A stretch of 59,424 nucleotides of DNA from an uncultured Pelagibacteraceae bacterium (GTDB lineage: Bacteria; Pseudomonadota; Alphaproteobacteria; Pelagibacterales; Pelagibacteraceae): contig CACPFN010000007.1 of NCBI GenBank assembly GCA_902633185.1, forward strand, positions 1 through 59,424. The letters run 5' to 3'. Under the pieces are notes generated by a model. It did not search any database and was not told the origin of the DNA. It saw only the letters and a program-made list of their open reading frames with translations. The position numbers were made by a program, and so were the translations under genes. Shown piece by piece: positions 42,131 to 55,760 of the stretch; the first letter of the stretch is position 1, and every line of letters begins with the position of its first letter.

Positions 42131-42370
42131 AGAATGAATATCAGTTTTCAATTCTTCGCTTAAAATTTTGTAAATAACTTTATTAGATTGAATTCTATTC
42201 GTTTTTTTTAATATGTCAGAATTTATTTCTAATTTAATATGAAATTTGCCCTTCTGATGTGAATTGTGTTTTAAGTGCTTATAAGTGTTGTCAATTATCT
42301 TTACGTCTTTTATAGAAGTGTCTTTCAAAAGTTTATTTTCAATTTTTTTTGAAAGTTGATTAATATCCAT
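42110..42370 (-). CDS. BolA family protein
   Basis: An 86-residue BolA-like protein with DVKIIDNTYKHLKHNSHQKG (about residues 19-38) and FHIKLEINSD, followed by the C-terminal helices. BolA proteins pair with monothiol glutaredoxins in iron-sulfur cluster handling. I start it at the ATG at 42370 (MDINQLSKK); the longer frame from 42448 would overlap the divergent DnaJ gene. Only 20 nt separate it from that gene's ATG. The bolA / DnaJ / cobS / cobT arrangement is conserved in alphaproteobacteria. Confidence 0.85.
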   Translation of the reverse strand: MDINQLSKKIENKLLKDTSIKDVKIIDNTYKHLKHNSHQKGKFHIKLEINSDILKKTNRIQSNKVIYKILSEELKTDIHSLQISFI

Positions 42371-42390
42371 TAAACTTGATATTATATAAT

Positions 42391-42924
42391 ATGAAAAATA
42401 TTTGTGAATGGAATAATTGTAACGAAGAGGGACTTTACAAAGCTCCAAAAGAAAAGGATAACAGCAAAGAATATAGGCTTCTCTGTCTTGAGCATGTAAG
42501 AGAGTTTAATAAAAGCTGGAATTATTTTTCAGGTATGAGCGATGAACAAGTAATCAACTTTTTAAAATCTGACATGACATGGCATAAGCCAACACAGAGT
42601 TTTAGTTCTTCAGATAATTTTTTCAAAATATTGTGGAATAATACGTTAAAAGACGAAAATGGAAAATTTAAAGAATTTAGTAACTTTAATCATATGAATA
42701 AGTTTAAGTTTAATAGTAATGATCTTAAAGCCTTTGAAATTTTGGGTGTTGGAGTTGGTTTAAAATGGGCCAAAATACAGGAAAAATTCAAAAGACTTGT
42801 GAAAAAATTTCACCCTGATATGAATGCTGGCAATAAAAAATTTGAAGATAAGCTTAAAGTGATAACTTTAGCTTATACCCAATTAAAAAATACTTATAAG
42901 GACAAAATTGACAACAAATATTGA
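42391..42924 (+). CDS. DnaJ-domain protein
   Basis: About 177 residues. The N-terminus begins MKNICEWNNCNEEGLYKAPK, a small Cys-containing segment (Cys5, Cys10, Cys32), and the C-terminus is a J domain (about 112-175) with the HPD signature in KKFHPDMNAG. It would stimulate an Hsp70 partner. The family lies upstream of cobS-cobT in alphaproteobacteria, suggesting a chaperone role for that AAA+/VWA pair. The start at 42391 was preferred over an upstream TTG. It overlaps cobS by 17 nt. Confidence 0.84.
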   Translation: MKNICEWNNCNEEGLYKAPKEKDNSKEYRLLCLEHVREFNKSWNYFSGMSDEQVINFLKSDMTWHKPTQSFSSSDNFFKILWNNTLKDENGKFKEFSNFNHMNKFKFNSNDLKAFEILGVGVGLKWAKIQEKFKRLVKKFHPDMNAGNKKFEDKLKVITLAYTQLKNTYKDKIDNKY

Positions 42925-43882
42925 ACAGACCCCAGATATTAAATTATCGATTAAACAAACTTTCGGTATTGATTCTGATATGGAAGTGGACGCATTTTCA
43001 AAAAAAACCGATTATGTGCCAGATATAGATAAAACTTATAAATTTGATAAAGACACTACTTTAGCAATCCTCTCTGGATTTTCATTTAATAAAAGAGTTC
43101 TTGTACAAGGTTATCATGGAACAGGTAAATCCACACATATAGAACAAATTGCAGCTAGATTAAACTGGCCATGTATTAGAATTAACTTAGATAGCCATGT
43201 TAGTAGAATAGATTTAATTGGTAAAGATTCAATCGTAATCAAAGATGGAAAACAAGTTACAGAATTCAAGGAAGGAATTCTTCCATGGTCGATACAAAAT
43301 CCAGTAGCTTTAGTATTTGATGAATATGATGCTGGCAGACCAGATGTGATGTTTGTAATTCAAAGAGTTTTGGAAGCTGAGGGAAATTTTACTTTATTAG
43401 ATAAGAATAAGGTTATTAAACAAAATAAATATTTTAGATTATTTGCAACTTCAAATACTGTTGGTTTGGGGGATACAACTGGACTTTATCATGGTACACA
43501 ACAAATAAACCAGGGACAAATGGATAGATGGAACATTGTTACAACATTAAATTATTTAGCTTTGGAAAAAGAAATGGAAATTATTTTAGGAAAAAACAAG
43601 TCTCTAGATAATAATAAAGGTAAAGAGAGAGTTGCAAACATGATAAAAGTTGCGACATTAACAAGGAAAGGCTTTATGGCTGGAGATATTTCAACAGTTA
43701 TGAGTCCTAGGACAGTACTACATTGGGCAGAAAATTCTGAAATATTTAAAGACGTGGGTTATGCATTCAGAGTAACTTTTTTAAATAAATGTGATGATGT
43801 AGAAAAGAATACAATCGCAGAATACTATCAAAGATGTTTTGGTGAAGAATTGCCAGAATCGATGATAAATGTTCAGGTTTAA
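42908..43882 (+). CDS. cobS: CobS-like AAA+ ATPase (MoxR type)
   Basis: A 324-residue AAA+ protein nearly identical in pattern to cobaltochelatase subunit CobS. It has Walker [11 protein letters not shown] near residue 72, Walker [14 protein letters not shown] near 135, the sensor stretch [18 protein letters not shown] near 178 and an arginine finger-like LTRKG near 255. The start is TTG at 42908, which keeps the conserved QTFGIDSD segment. CobS with CobT drives metal insertion by CobN in aerobic B12 synthesis, but no other cobalamin gene is seen here, so another client is likely. It abuts the VWA partner gene. Confidence 0.88.
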   Translation: MTTNIEQTPDIKLSIKQTFGIDSDMEVDAFSKKTDYVPDIDKTYKFDKDTTLAILSGFSFNKRVLVQGYHGTGKSTHIEQIAARLNWPCIRINLDSHVSRIDLIGKDSIVIKDGKQVTEFKEGILPWSIQNPVALVFDEYDAGRPDVMFVIQRVLEAEGNFTLLDKNKVIKQNKYFRLFATSNTVGLGDTTGLYHGTQQINQGQMDRWNIVTTLNYLALEKEMEIILGKNKSLDNNKGKERVANMIKVATLTRKGFMAGDISTVMSPRTVLHWAENSEIFKDVGYAFRVTFLNKCDDVEKNTIAEYYQRCFGEELPESMINVQV

Positions 43883-45672
43883 TGAACAAAGATGATCTTA
43901 TAAAAGAGCAATTTAAACAAGCTTTAAACTCTACGATTAAAGCGATTTCAGGTGAAACATATCCATTAAAAGACAAAAAAAATTTAAAAGAATTTAATAT
44001 TTCTAAATTTGACAATTTAAAAGATAAAGAAAACTTTATTAAATTAAGAGCCGAGGCAGATTCGGAGGCATTAAAAAGAAAATTTTCTGATAATTCTACT
44101 CTGGAACAAAATATTCCAAAAACACCTACTTGTCATACGCTGTATAAAATTTCTGAGAAAATAAGATATGAACTTTTAGGATCACAAATGATGAAAGGAA
44201 TTTCTAAAAATTTAATAAGCAAATATAAAAATAAGATAAGTAGCGCAAAATCTGAAAACATAAAAAAGAAAGAAGAGTCTAATGTTTCTGAAGCTTTTGA
44301 ATTTTACATGCTTAATAAACTAATGAATGTAAGTTTATCAGAAAATGCTGAAAAAATTTTATCATATTGGAAAGATGATTTTGAAAAATCTTTAGATAAA
44401 CACATAAACTTTTTAAAAGAAAATGCAGAGAATCAGGACATATACAATTCTAAAATATCTGAAATTCTTCAGAACATGGAAATCTTCGAGTCTGAAGAAG
44501 AAAATAAAAAAGAAGAGCAGAAAGAAGATGAGCGTGATAGTAATAATTCAAAAGACGATCAAAAAACAGATAGTGGAGACTCTCAGGAAAGAGAAGAGGA
44601 AGATAGTCTAAATGAAGGTGTTGATAGTTCTGATGAAATGAACGAGTTTAGACTTGATGAACAACTAGGAAATGATGATGCCGAGAATAATGAAATAGAA
44701 AATATTGTTCAGAAAAAAAATTTAGGAATAAGTAATAAAGAATATAAAATATATACTTCAGAATTTGATGAGACAGCAAAAGCAGAAACATTGGAAAACT
44801 CAGAGGAAATTTCTAAATTAAGAAAAAATTTAGATCAACAGTTAACTAGTTTCCAAGACATAATTACGAAACTCGCAAACAAATTGCAAAGACAGTTACT
44901 TGCAAAACAAAATAGATCATGGGAATTTGATCTTGAAGAAGGTTTATTAGATAGTTCAAAATTACCAAGAATAATAATTGATCCATATAATTCTCTTTCT
45001 TTTAAAAAAGAGAAAGATTTAGAGTTTAAAGATACAGTTGTGACTTTACTTATAGATAATTCTGGATCAATGAGAGGAAGGCCAATTACTATTGCTGCTC
45101 TTTGTGCCGACATATTATCTAGAACACTTGAAAGATGTTCAGTTAAAGTAGAAATTCTTGGTTTCACAACAAAGAATTGGAAGGGTGGTAAGAGTAGAGA
45201 AAAGTGGAATAAATTTGGAAAATTAAAAAATCCAGGACGTTTAAATGATTTAAGACACATAATTTATAAATCTGCTGACACTCACTGGAGACAATCAAAA
45301 AAAAATTTAGGCTTAATGCTAAAAGAGGGTTTGCTTAAAGAAAATATTGACGGAGAAGCTATTACTTGGGCTTTCAACAGACTTAAGAAAAGAAAAGAAG
45401 AAAGGAAAATTCTTATGGTTATTTCGGATGGAGCTCCAGTTGATGACTCAACATTATCTGTTAACTCGGGTGATTTTTTAGAAAAACATCTAAAGCAAAC
45501 CGTAAAATCAATAGAGAGCAAAAGCGATATCGAAATTCTTGCAATAGGTATTGGTCACGATGTTTCGAGGTATTACAAAAAAGCTATAAAAATTGCTGAT
45601 GTTCAAGAGTTAGGTGATGTAATGATTGGTCAGCTAAGTGGTTTATTTGAAAATAATAAAAAATTACACTAA
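43882..45672 (+). CDS. cobT: CobT-like VWA-domain protein
   Basis: A 596-residue CobT-family protein: an N-terminal helical region, a strongly acidic Glu/Asp/Ser linker (about residues 203-275), and a C-terminal VWA domain with a full MIDAS ([10 protein letters not shown] near 391, then a TxxxD-type region ending ISDGAPVDD near 515). It partners the CobS-type ATPase, overlapping its stop by one base. Known pairs act as a chelatase motor; in a cell without B12 synthesis it more likely remodels a different metalloprotein. It converges on regB with a 9-nt overlap. Confidence 0.87.
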   Translation: MNKDDLIKEQFKQALNSTIKAISGETYPLKDKKNLKEFNISKFDNLKDKENFIKLRAEADSEALKRKFSDNSTLEQNIPKTPTCHTLYKISEKIRYELLGSQMMKGISKNLISKYKNKISSAKSENIKKKEESNVSEAFEFYMLNKLMNVSLSENAEKILSYWKDDFEKSLDKHINFLKENAENQDIYNSKISEILQNMEIFESEEENKKEEQKEDERDSNNSKDDQKTDSGDSQEREEEDSLNEGVDSSDEMNEFRLDEQLGNDDAENNEIENIVQKKNLGISNKEYKIYTSEFDETAKAETLENSEEISKLRKNLDQQLTSFQDIITKLANKLQRQLLAKQNRSWEFDLEEGLLDSSKLPRIIIDPYNSLSFKKEKDLEFKDTVVTLLIDNSGSMRGRPITIAALCADILSRTLERCSVKVEILGFTTKNWKGGKSREKWNKFGKLKNPGRLNDLRHIIYKSADTHWRQSKKNLGLMLKEGLLKENIDGEAITWAFNRLKKRKEERKILMVISDGAPVDDSTLSVNSGDFLEKHLKQTVKSIESKSDIEILAIGIGHDVSRYYKKAIKIADVQELGDVMIGQLSGLFENNKKLH

Positions 45673-46944
45673 TTTTTTTAAATTATTATTTTCCCACTCT
45701 ATTTTTACTTCCGCTCCACCTCTAGTTTCTGAATTTCTAATTGTTATTTTGGCAAAATTTTTTTCTAACAAAGTTTTGCCTATAAAAATCCCTAAGCCTA
45801 ATCCAGTTTTTTTATTATCTTTAGGTTTAAGTGTCTTAATATAAGGCTCTCCTATCTTATTAATTATATCTTTTGGTATACCAGGACCATCATCCTCTAT
45901 TGTTATTTCAGTCTTTTGACTGTCGCTTTTGATAGCAATATAGATATTTTCATTTGAAAATTTGTTAGCATTTCCAATGAAATTCCTCAAACCATAAACA
46001 ATTTCAACAGATTTTAATATTTCAAATGAGTTGGAATCTTGCTCTGTATCAATATTGAAATTCTTATTTGAAATTTCCTTAAATGAGTTAACTATCTCAC
46101 TAATATAATCGTAAAGCGTTTTGTTTTTATCAATAAAATCATCTTCTATCGTAGGATTTAATGTTAGTTTTTTTAAAATATCATTACACCTATTAACTTG
46201 ACTAATTAATAATTCGAGATCTTTTTTTACATCATCATTATCTTTAAATTGATCAAAAAGATCATGAGAAATAATTTTAATAGTAGACAAAGGAGTTCCA
46301 AATGAATGAGCTGCGGCTGCGGCTTGTCCCCCAAGTGAAACAAGTTCGTGTTCTTTGGAAATTACTTCTTGGATTTTATCCAAAGCATCTTTCCTAAGGT
46401 TTGTTTCTTGTCCAAAAATAAATGCAAAATAGTTCAAGAAAAATAATGCAATTATCAATGCTAAAGGAATTGCATAGTAATAATACAAGCTAATACTATA
46501 TTCATCTAACGGTTTAGGTAGTTCATAATGATAAAAAGTTAAAATTATAATCGATGCTAGAGTAATTAAAATTAAAGCAATATTTGTTTTAATATTTAAA
46601 TTGGATGCAGCAAATACGCTCGGTATCAAAAGAAATATTGAAAAAGGGTTTAAAATACCTCCAGATAAGTAAAGTAAAGCACTCAATTGAAGTATATCTA
46701 AAGATAAAAAATTAAAAGAAGTTACATTTGAAAGTATTGGTTTTTTATAAAAAAACATTAAATAGAGGTTACTTAAAACTCCAATAAAAATTATTAGATT
46801 AGATAAAATAAAGTCGAATTCAAAACCAAAAATAAACTTTACTGTGTTTATAGTTATAAACTGACCTAAAATTCCAATCCATCTTAAATTTATATATGTA
46901 GACTTATTCAATGATGCTGCTTTGACAGATTGTTTTAAATCCAT
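45664..46944 (-). CDS. regB: RegB/PrrB-type redox sensor histidine kinase
   Basis: A 426-residue membrane histidine kinase with about six membrane helices (to residue 178). It has the quinone-linked motif GGILNPF (95-101), the phosphorylated His213 in [13 protein letters not shown], the redox-box cysteine Cys253 in [12 protein letters not shown], and ATPase boxes DDGPGIP and [13 protein letters not shown]. RegB senses the quinone/redox state and controls RegA. The H-box reads HSFGTPLS where HELGTPLA is usual. No RegA gene lies beside it; gyrB is directly upstream. It is probably the orphan half of a split pair. Confidence 0.88.
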   Translation of the reverse strand: MDLKQSVKAASLNKSTYINLRWIGILGQFITINTVKFIFGFEFDFILSNLIIFIGVLSNLYLMFFYKKPILSNVTSFNFLSLDILQLSALLYLSGGILNPFSIFLLIPSVFAASNLNIKTNIALILITLASIIILTFYHYELPKPLDEYSISLYYYYAIPLALIIALFFLNYFAFIFGQETNLRKDALDKIQEVISKEHELVSLGGQAAAAAHSFGTPLSTIKIISHDLFDQFKDNDDVKKDLELLISQVNRCNDILKKLTLNPTIEDDFIDKNKTLYDYISEIVNSFKEISNKNFNIDTEQDSNSFEILKSVEIVYGLRNFIGNANKFSNENIYIAIKSDSQKTEITIEDDGPGIPKDIINKIGEPYIKTLKPKDNKKTGLGLGIFIGKTLLEKNFAKITIRNSETRGGAEVKIEWENNNLKKLV

Positions 46945-49008
<2,064 letters not shown>

Positions 49009-49172
49009 TTATTATGGAAGAATTTTTTATAACATTTTTACAAAAAATTTAAAAATGACAGATTTACAAAAGCTTAAATTAGTCTTTAATATCAACGTTT
49101 TTTTGATGTTTTTTAGATTTTTTTTCTATTTCTGTAAAACTCTTTAAAAACATCATTTTTCTAACAAAAATA

Positions 49173-49262
49173 TGGCGGAGAGAATGGGATTCGAACCCAT
49201 GATAGAGTTTCCCCTATACACGCTTTCCAAGCGTGCGCCTTCAACCGCTCGGCCACCTCTCC
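49173..49262 (-). tRNA. tRNA-Ser (GGA anticodon)
   Basis: A 90-nt class II tRNA with acceptor GGAGAGG, D arm, anticodon loop TTGGAAA (anticodon GGA) on stem CACGC/GCGTG, a long variable arm typical of serine tRNAs, T loop TTCGAAT, discriminator G73 and an encoded CCA. It lies 7 nt after the lepA stop, so it may be cut from the lepA operon transcript. Confidence 0.95.
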
Positions 49263-49269
49263 AAAATAC

Positions 49270-51078
49270 CTACTCTTTATTTATCCTTAAAACACCTATA
49301 AATGCTTCTTGAGGAATCTCAACTTTTCCAAATTGCTTGGCTCTTGCTTTACCTTTTTTCTGTTTTTCTAGCAGCTTTCTTTTTCTATCTGTCGCTCCAC
49401 CTCCATGTATTTTTGTTAAAACATCTTTTTTAAAACCTTTGATAGTTTCTCTAGCAATAATTTTACCACCAATAGCTGCTTGAATCGGTATCATAAAGTT
49501 GTGTCTTGGAATTAAGTCTTTTAACTTTTCACAGACCTCTCTACCTGTAGTTTGAGCAAAATCTTTGTGTATCATCATTGCAAGAGCATCAACAGGTTCT
49601 GAGTTTACAAGTATATTCATTTTTACTAGATTTCCCTCTTTGTGATCAATAATTTCATAATCAAAACTAGCATACCCACTCGTCATAGATTTAAGACGAT
49701 CATTAAAATCAAATACAACCTCATTTAAAGGTATCTCATAATTAATTACTGCACGATTTCCTGAATAACTTAAATTGGTTTGTATACCTCTTTTATTTTG
49801 ACATAACTTAATTATTGATCCCAAATACTGATCTGGAGTTATAATTGTAGCTTTAATCCATGGTTCTTCGATAAATTTTATATAATTGGGATCTGGTAAA
49901 TTTGAGGGGTTTTGAAGTTCGACAGTTTCACCGTTATTTAAGTGAACTTTGTAAACGACGCCAGGTGTTGTAGTTAATAAATTAATATCAAATTCTCTTT
50001 CAAGCCTTTCTGTGATTATTTCAAGATGTAAGAGACCTAAAAATCCACATCTAAAACCAAGTCCTAAGGCAGATGATGATTCTGCTTCATAAGAAAAACT
50101 TGCATCATTTAATTGTAACTTAGCAAGTCCATCTTTTAACTTTTGATATTCTGAACTATCTACAGGAAATAAACCACAAAAAACTACTGGTTTACTTGGT
50201 TTAAAACCTGGTAATGCATCATTGAGAGGGTTCTCTGCATCACATATAGTGTCTCCAACTTTGGTTTCTGATAAAATTTTAATACCAGTTGTAATAAAAC
50301 CTATTTCTCCAGCATTAAGTTCACTCACATCTTTTGCCTTTGGGGTAAAAACACCAACTTTTTCAACGATATATTCTTGATTTGTAGACATCATTTTTAT
50401 TTTCATATTTTTATTTAGTTTTCCATCTATAATTCTCACTAATATAACTACTCCAAGATAAGTGTCATACCAACTATCAACTAATAAACATTTTAATTTG
50501 CTATTTTTTTCACCTTTAGGTCCAGGCAAAGAATTAATAATTTGCTCAAGAATTTCATCTATTCCTTGTCCAGTTTTTCCAGAGCAAGGGACAGAATTAG
50601 ATGTATCTATACCAATAACATCTTCAATTTGACTATTTGTTCTATCAAGATCAGAAGCTGGTAAATCAATTTTATTTAATACTGGAATAATCTCATGATT
50701 TATATCAAGGGCTTGATATACATTTGCAAGTGTTTGAGCTTCTACACCTTGTGTACTATCTACAATTAATATTGAGCCCTCGCACGCATAAAGGCTTCTG
50801 CTAACTTCATAACTAAAATCTACATGTCCCGGGGTGTCTATAATATTTAAAATATAATTTTTGCCATTTTTTGCTTTATAATTTAATTTAACTGTTTGTG
50901 CCTTAATTGTTATTCCTCTCTCTCTTTCTATATCCATAGAGTCTAGCACTTGAGATTTCATTTCTCTGTCACTTAAACCTCCACATTTATGAATTATTCT
51001 ATCAGCTATAGTTGATTTACCATGATCTATATGAGCTATAATTGCAAAGTTCCTAATATTGTCTATTGTATCTCCCAT
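49270..51078 (-). CDS. lepA: Elongation factor 4 (LepA)
   Basis: A ribosome-associated GTPase of 602 residues that affects back-translocation and initiation. G motifs: AHIDHGKST (G1, about residues 15-23), [12 protein letters not shown] and NKIDLP. The LepA-specific C-terminal domain contains [43 protein letters not shown] in several short conserved blocks. It sits 2 nt after pheT. Confidence 0.96.
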   Translation of the reverse strand: MGDTIDNIRNFAIIAHIDHGKSTIADRIIHKCGGLSDREMKSQVLDSMDIERERGITIKAQTVKLNYKAKNGKNYILNIIDTPGHVDFSYEVSRSLYACEGSILIVDSTQGVEAQTLANVYQALDINHEIIPVLNKIDLPASDLDRTNSQIEDVIGIDTSNSVPCSGKTGQGIDEILEQIINSLPGPKGEKNSKLKCLLVDSWYDTYLGVVILVRIIDGKLNKNMKIKMMSTNQEYIVEKVGVFTPKAKDVSELNAGEIGFITTGIKILSETKVGDTICDAENPLNDALPGFKPSKPVVFCGLFPVDSSEYQKLKDGLAKLQLNDASFSYEAESSSALGLGFRCGFLGLLHLEIITERLEREFDINLLTTTPGVVYKVHLNNGETVELQNPSNLPDPNYIKFIEEPWIKATIITPDQYLGSIIKLCQNKRGIQTNLSYSGNRAVINYEIPLNEVVFDFNDRLKSMTSGYASFDYEIIDHKEGNLVKMNILVNSEPVDALAMMIHKDFAQTTGREVCEKLKDLIPRHNFMIPIQAAIGGKIIARETIKGFKKDVLTKIHGGGATDRKRKLLEKQKKGKARAKQFGKVEIPQEAFIGVLRINKE

Positions 51079-51080
51079 TT

Positions 51081-53489
51081 TTAGGATCTAATTTTTGCGC
51101 CAGACTTTGACTCAACTGAAGAGATAATTAGTTTATTAATATTGTCCAAGTCATTTTCATTTAATGTTTTTTCTTCTGACTGAATAGTTACATTGACAGC
51201 TATAGATTTTTTTCCCTCTGGTATATTTTCCCCCTCAAATACATCAAATACTCTCACCGACTTAATTAATTTGTTATCAACGGATTTAATTATATTAACC
51301 AATTCTTGAGATTTAAAGTTTTTATTAATAATAAATGCAAAATCTCTCTCTGATTTTTGGAAATCAGAAAATTTATATTCAGATTTTAAATCTTTTATTT
51401 TTTGTTTTGTCTCTTTTATATAATCAAGACAAATTTCAAATATTACCAAACCTTCAGTTTTTATATCTAATTTTTTTATTATGTTTGGATGAATCTCACC
51501 AAAATATGCTAGAGCATTTTTTTCGTTTTTATTTTGGTACACCCCTCCAGATTTTCCTGGGTGATAGTAAGAAGGAGTTTTATCATCTATAACAATATCA
51601 TCTTTATCAATCCCTGCTTCACAAAGACTTTGGATTACATCTTTTTTTACATCAAATGTGTCTACAATCCTTTCTTTATCATTCCAAGATAATCTTGAAA
51701 CCTTTCCTGCCCTTACGGCGCCTATAACAGTCAGTTGATCTCCAGGATTTTTTCCTTTAAACGCTGGACCAATTTCAAATAAAGAAATATCTTTAAATCC
51801 TCTATCTAAATTTTTTTTTAAATAAAATATCAAATTTGGGAAAACAGAATTTCTTAAAACATTTAGATCTGAACTAATCGGATTTACAATTGGTATTTCT
51901 TCATCATTTTCTTTAAATAATTGATTAATTTTAGAGTCAGTAAATGACCAAGTCACAGTTTCTAAGTAACCTTTTGATGCCACAGATCTTTGTAAAAAAT
52001 GAAATAATTTCTGATAATAGTTAAGAGTAGGCTTTAATCTTGTCTTAACAGGTTCTGACGTATTAATATGTTCGTAGCCTTTTATTCTTACAATTTCTTC
52101 AACAATATCAATTGATTGAGTTATGTCTGGTCTCCAAGAAGGTACTACTAACTTTAAAAATTTTTTATTCTTAGATACATTAAAACCTAGCTTTTCTAGT
52201 ATTTTAATCAATTCTTTATTTGTAACATTAAATCCAGTCGTTTTTTCAAAAAGAAATGGGTCAAAATTAATTATTGTTTTTTTATAATTTTCAATTTTTT
52301 TTACATCTAAATTACTTATTTCGCCTCCACAAATTTGTTTTATTAGTTCAGAAGCTTTTATTAATCCTTCTTCAATTGATAAAGGATCTATGCCTCTTTC
52401 GAATCTGAATTTTGCATCTGTATCTATATTTAATTGTTTAGAGGTTTTTCTTATTGAGCGAGGTAAAAAATAAGCAGATTCTAATAATATGTTTTTAGTC
52501 GAATATTCTGTACCGGATCTTGCCCCACCAATTATGCCACCAAGACCAAGAACCCCGGATCTATCAGAAATAACACACATATCATTTTCTAAAATATATT
52601 TTTTATTATCCAAGGCTTCGAAGCTTTCTCCTTTGGAAGAACTTCTAACAATAATTTCATTATCTATTTTATCTGCATCATAAGCGTGTAATGGTCTATT
52701 TAAATCAAACATCACATAATTAGTAATATCAACTATCGCAGATATTGGTTTTTGGCCTAAAAACTTAATTTTATCTTTTAGCCATTTCGGACTCTCTTTA
52801 TTAGTTACACCTTTTATTAAACAACTTCCAAATGTTGTGCATCCTTGAACTTTTTCTTTCTTTATTGTTACATTTATATTTTGATTGCCTCTATATTTTA
52901 AATTTGATTTTTTATTAATTTTTAATTTACCAGCACCAGCAGCTGATAAATCTCTAGCAACTCCTCTTACCCCTAAACAATCTGGTCTATTGGGCGTAAT
53001 TGATAAATCTATTACTTTTTCAGAAGTGTTTTTAAAATATTGTTCTCCAATTTTATTTGCATATTTATTGTTTTTTAATTCAATTATTCCATCACTTTCA
53101 TTAGATAATAATAATTCTGACTCAGAACAGAGCATTCCATATGATGTTACACCTCTTATTTTACTTACAGATAATTTCATCTGATTTTTAGGAATAATCG
53201 ATCCTGGAGGTGCATAAACTGTCAAAAGACCATTTTTTGCATTTGGGGCTCCACATACTACTTCAATTGTTTTATCGCTACCTATATCAACATCACATAA
53301 TTTCAACCTGTCTGCATTTGGATGAGTTTTGGCATTTATAATTTTTGCAACAATAAAAGTATCTAATTCAGATGCAGAGCTCTCAAAACTTTCTACTTCT
53401 AGACCAATATTGGTTAATTTATCTATTATTTGATTATTATTAAATTTTGTATCAAGATGGTTTTTTAACCAGTCAACTGTGAACTTCAT
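51081..53489 (-). CDS. pheT: Phenylalanyl-tRNA synthetase beta chain
   Basis: The 802-residue editing and tRNA-binding chain of the heterotetrameric PheRS. It begins [16 protein letters not shown], has the tRNA-binding OB domain (about 40-150, with [16 protein letters not shown]), a B3/B4 editing region with [21 protein letters not shown], a B5 domain and a C-terminal anticodon-binding FDX-ACB domain (about 705-800). It overlaps pheS by ATGA. Confidence 0.95.
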   Translation of the reverse strand: MKFTVDWLKNHLDTKFNNNQIIDKLTNIGLEVESFESSASELDTFIVAKIINAKTHPNADRLKLCDVDIGSDKTIEVVCGAPNAKNGLLTVYAPPGSIIPKNQMKLSVSKIRGVTSYGMLCSESELLLSNESDGIIELKNNKYANKIGEQYFKNTSEKVIDLSITPNRPDCLGVRGVARDLSAAGAGKLKINKKSNLKYRGNQNINVTIKKEKVQGCTTFGSCLIKGVTNKESPKWLKDKIKFLGQKPISAIVDITNYVMFDLNRPLHAYDADKIDNEIIVRSSSKGESFEALDNKKYILENDMCVISDRSGVLGLGGIIGGARSGTEYSTKNILLESAYFLPRSIRKTSKQLNIDTDAKFRFERGIDPLSIEEGLIKASELIKQICGGEISNLDVKKIENYKKTIINFDPFLFEKTTGFNVTNKELIKILEKLGFNVSKNKKFLKLVVPSWRPDITQSIDIVEEIVRIKGYEHINTSEPVKTRLKPTLNYYQKLFHFLQRSVASKGYLETVTWSFTDSKINQLFKENDEEIPIVNPISSDLNVLRNSVFPNLIFYLKKNLDRGFKDISLFEIGPAFKGKNPGDQLTVIGAVRAGKVSRLSWNDKERIVDTFDVKKDVIQSLCEAGIDKDDIVIDDKTPSYYHPGKSGGVYQNKNEKNALAYFGEIHPNIIKKLDIKTEGLVIFEICLDYIKETKQKIKDLKSEYKFSDFQKSERDFAFIINKNFKSQELVNIIKSVDNKLIKSVRVFDVFEGENIPEGKKSIAVNVTIQSEEKTLNENDLDNINKLIISSVESKSGAKIRS

Positions 53490-54553
53490 CTACTCAGTCC
53501 TCTATAATTTGAAGGGACATCTAATGGATCAAAACCAAAGTGACTTAACCATCTATAATCTGTCTCAAAAAAGGCTCTTAAATCATTAATTCCATATTTT
53601 AACATTCCAAGTCGGTCTATGCCAATTCCAAAAGCATATCCTTGATATTTACTTGAATTAACTTTTACATTTTTTAAAACATTTGGATGAACCATTCCGC
53701 AACCTAAAATTTCTAGCCATTTATCACCTTCACCAATTACTATCTTTCCATTTTTAATTTCATATCCTATATCTACTTCTGCTGAAGGTTCAGTAAATGG
53801 AAAATGACTTGGTCTAAATCTCATTTTAATTTTATCAACTTCAAAAAACTCCTTAATAAAATAATTTAAACATCCTTTTAAATGACCCATATGTATATTC
53901 TTATCTATATGTAAACCTTCAACTTGATGAAACATTGGGGCATGGGTTTGATCGCTATCTGATCTGTAAGTTCTTCCTGGTGCAATAATTTTAAAAGGAG
54001 GTTTACCTTTTAGCATTGTTCTTACCTGAACTGGAGATGTGTGTGTTCTCAAAAGTAATTCCTTATTATTGTCAAGATAAAAAGTATCATGCATATCTCT
54101 TGCTGGATGATTATCTGGTGTATTTAATGCTGTAAAATTATTATATTCATTTTCTACATCTGGACCTTCCTCGACGCTAAATCCAATCTCAGAAAATATA
54201 GATGAAATTTCATCTATTACCTGTGAGACAGGATGAATTTTACCAATTTCAATATCTCTTTCTGGAAGAGTTACATCAATTTTTTCTTTCTCAAGCTTTA
54301 GATTAATTTCTTTAGTTTCTATTTCTTGAATTTTGATTGATATTTTATTTTGAAGTTCGTCTTTAATATTATTTAAATCTGATGCTAATTTTTTCCTTTC
54401 CTCTACAGAAATAGAACCTAATTTTTTAAATTCGTTTGATATAATTCCGTTTTTTCCGAATAGTTCTGATTTAATATTATTTACTTTATCAACGTTATTT
54501 TCCGTATTAAGCTTATCGATATAATCATCTTTTATTTTTTTAATATCAGACAT
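53486..54553 (-). CDS. pheS: Phenylalanyl-tRNA synthetase alpha chain
   Basis: The 355-residue catalytic chain. An N-terminal coiled coil (about residues 1-90) is followed by the class II core with [12 protein letters not shown] near 152, [14 protein letters not shown] near 170, [13 protein letters not shown] near 215, [17 protein letters not shown] near 245 and GFGIDRL-type motif 3 ([15 protein letters not shown] near 316). It follows rplT after 43 nt. Confidence 0.95.
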   Translation of the reverse strand: MSDIKKIKDDYIDKLNTENNVDKVNNIKSELFGKNGIISNEFKKLGSISVEERKKLASDLNNIKDELQNKISIKIQEIETKEINLKLEKEKIDVTLPERDIEIGKIHPVSQVIDEISSIFSEIGFSVEEGPDVENEYNNFTALNTPDNHPARDMHDTFYLDNNKELLLRTHTSPVQVRTMLKGKPPFKIIAPGRTYRSDSDQTHAPMFHQVEGLHIDKNIHMGHLKGCLNYFIKEFFEVDKIKMRFRPSHFPFTEPSAEVDIGYEIKNGKIVIGEGDKWLEILGCGMVHPNVLKNVKVNSSKYQGYAFGIGIDRLGMLKYGINDLRAFFETDYRWLSHFGFDPLDVPSNYRGLSR

Positions 54554-54596
54554 TTTAATAGAATATTTGTTAAAGGAAGAAAAACAATAGTCTTGA

Positions 54597-54953
54597 TTAA
54601 TTTAATGCTGCTCGAGCCCTTTTAACTATAGTTTTGAATGCTTCAGGGTTGTCATAAGCAATTTCTGCAAGAATTTTTCTATCTAATTTAATTCCTGATT
54701 TGCTTAAACCACTAATAAACTTTGAATATGTTATACCTTCGGATCTTACTCCAGCATTAATTCTTTGTATCCACAATGATTTGAAATCTCTTTTCTTATT
54801 TCTTCTATCTCTATAAGCATACTGCATAGCTTTCTCCATTGCTTGTCTTGCAACTCTTATAGTGTTTTTTCTTCTTCCCCACTGACCTTTAACAGCTTTT
54901 AAAACTTTTTTATGTTTAGCTCTGCTTGTAACTCCTCTTTTAACTCTTGCCAT
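54597..54953 (-). CDS. rplT: 50S ribosomal protein L20
   Basis: A 118-residue protein with the full L20 pattern: basic N-terminus ([19 protein letters not shown]), [15 protein letters not shown] segment, [24 protein letters not shown] and a C-terminal globular part. Early assembly protein of the 50S subunit. One nucleotide separates it from rpmI. In E. coli L20 represses this operon; I see no clear leader for that here. Confidence 0.97.
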   Translation of the reverse strand: MARVKRGVTSRAKHKKVLKAVKGQWGRRKNTIRVARQAMEKAMQYAYRDRRNKKRDFKSLWIQRINAGVRSEGITYSKFISGLSKSGIKLDRKILAEIAYDNPEAFKTIVKRARAALN

Positions 54954-54954
54954 T

Positions 54955-55161
54955 TTATCCTCTTAAGCTGTAAGGCATATAAGATTTCACTATCTTACCA
55001 TCTTGTTTAGATAAAACAGTTGTACCTCTTTGTTTTCTAATTTGTGAATTTGTTCTTTTAATCATACCATGTCTTTTTCCAGCCTGTGGGGTGATAACCT
55101 TACCTTTAGCTGAGATTTTAAATCTTTTTTTAGCTGAACTTTTTGTTTTTAACTTAGGCAT
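54955..55161 (-). CDS. rpmI: 50S ribosomal protein L35
   Basis: A 68-residue protein matching L35 ([20 protein letters not shown] at the N-terminus, [19 protein letters not shown] in the middle). Part of thrS-infC-rpmI-rplT. It follows infC after a 53-nt gap that could hold regulatory RNA, though no convincing fold was found by eye. Confidence 0.97.
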   Translation of the reverse strand: MPKLKTKSSAKKRFKISAKGKVITPQAGKRHGMIKRTNSQIRKQRGTTVLSKQDGKIVKSYMPYSLRG

Positions 55162-55214
55162 AATTTTTCGGGGTTATACAAATATTAAATTAGATTTACA
55201 ACTAGAAATATGAC

Positions 55215-55760
55215 TTATAAAGGCTGAATTACCATAATCATTTGCTTTCCATCAAATTTTGGCTGAAGCTCTACTCTTCCAATAGTCTCCATGTCTGCCT
55301 TAATTTTGTCCATTAATTCATTGCCAAGGTTCGAATGTTGTAACTCTCTCCCTTTAAACCTTATTGTAAATTTTACTTTATCGCCCTTTGCTAAAAATTT
55401 TTGAGCATTTTTAATTTTGAAAGTGTAGTCATGAACTTCTGTAACTGGCCTTAATTTTATTTCTTTTAATTCAATTTTCTTTTGTTTTTTTTTTGCCTTG
55501 TTAGCTTTTTTTTGCACGTCATATTTATATTTGCCCATATCCATAATTTTACAGACAGGCGGTTTTGCATTTGGAGCAATTTCAATTAAATCTAAACCTT
55601 CATTTTTTGCTTTATTAATAGCTTCATTTAAATTTAGGATTCCTAAATTTTCTCCATCACTTGCAATAACTTGAACTTCGTTTGATGTAATCCTGTTGTT
55701 AGACCTTGGACCTCTTGCTTTAGTTCTTTTTTGAAAATAATTTTGTTTAAAATCTGCCAC
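55215..55760 (-). CDS. infC: Translation initiation factor IF-3
   Basis: A 181-residue IF-3 with N-terminal domain (NNRITSNEVQVIASDGENLGIL near residue 22), the linker GKYKYDVQKKANKAKKKQK, and C-terminal domain ending MIMVIQPL. IF-3 splits ribosomes and checks the start codon. The start is GTG directly after the thrS stop codon; the rare ATT/ATC start used in enterics is not seen, but GTG is itself noncanonical and may allow self-control of start discrimination only weakly. Confidence 0.95.
   Translation of the reverse strand: MADFKQNYFQKRTKARGPRSNNRITSNEVQVIASDGENLGILNLNEAINKAKNEGLDLIEIAPNAKPPVCKIMDMGKYKYDVQKKANKAKKKQKKIELKEIKLRPVTEVHDYTFKIKNAQKFLAKGDKVKFTIRFKGRELQHSNLGNELMDKIKADMETIGRVELQPKFDGKQMIMVIQPL

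Noticed and set aside
42371..42448. 26-residue N-terminal extension of BolA
   Set aside because: It would run through the divergent DnaJ gene start and does not resemble BolA; the ATG at 42370 fits the family length.
42908..45672. Cobalamin biosynthesis locus
   Set aside because: Only CobS- and CobT-like proteins are present; without cobN or corrin-ring genes the B12 label is not supported.
49079..49156. 25-residue - strand ORF between tRNA-Ser and gyrB
   Set aside because: Very short, Lys-rich, no Shine-Dalgarno and no recognisable pattern; cannot be told from chance in this AT-rich gap.
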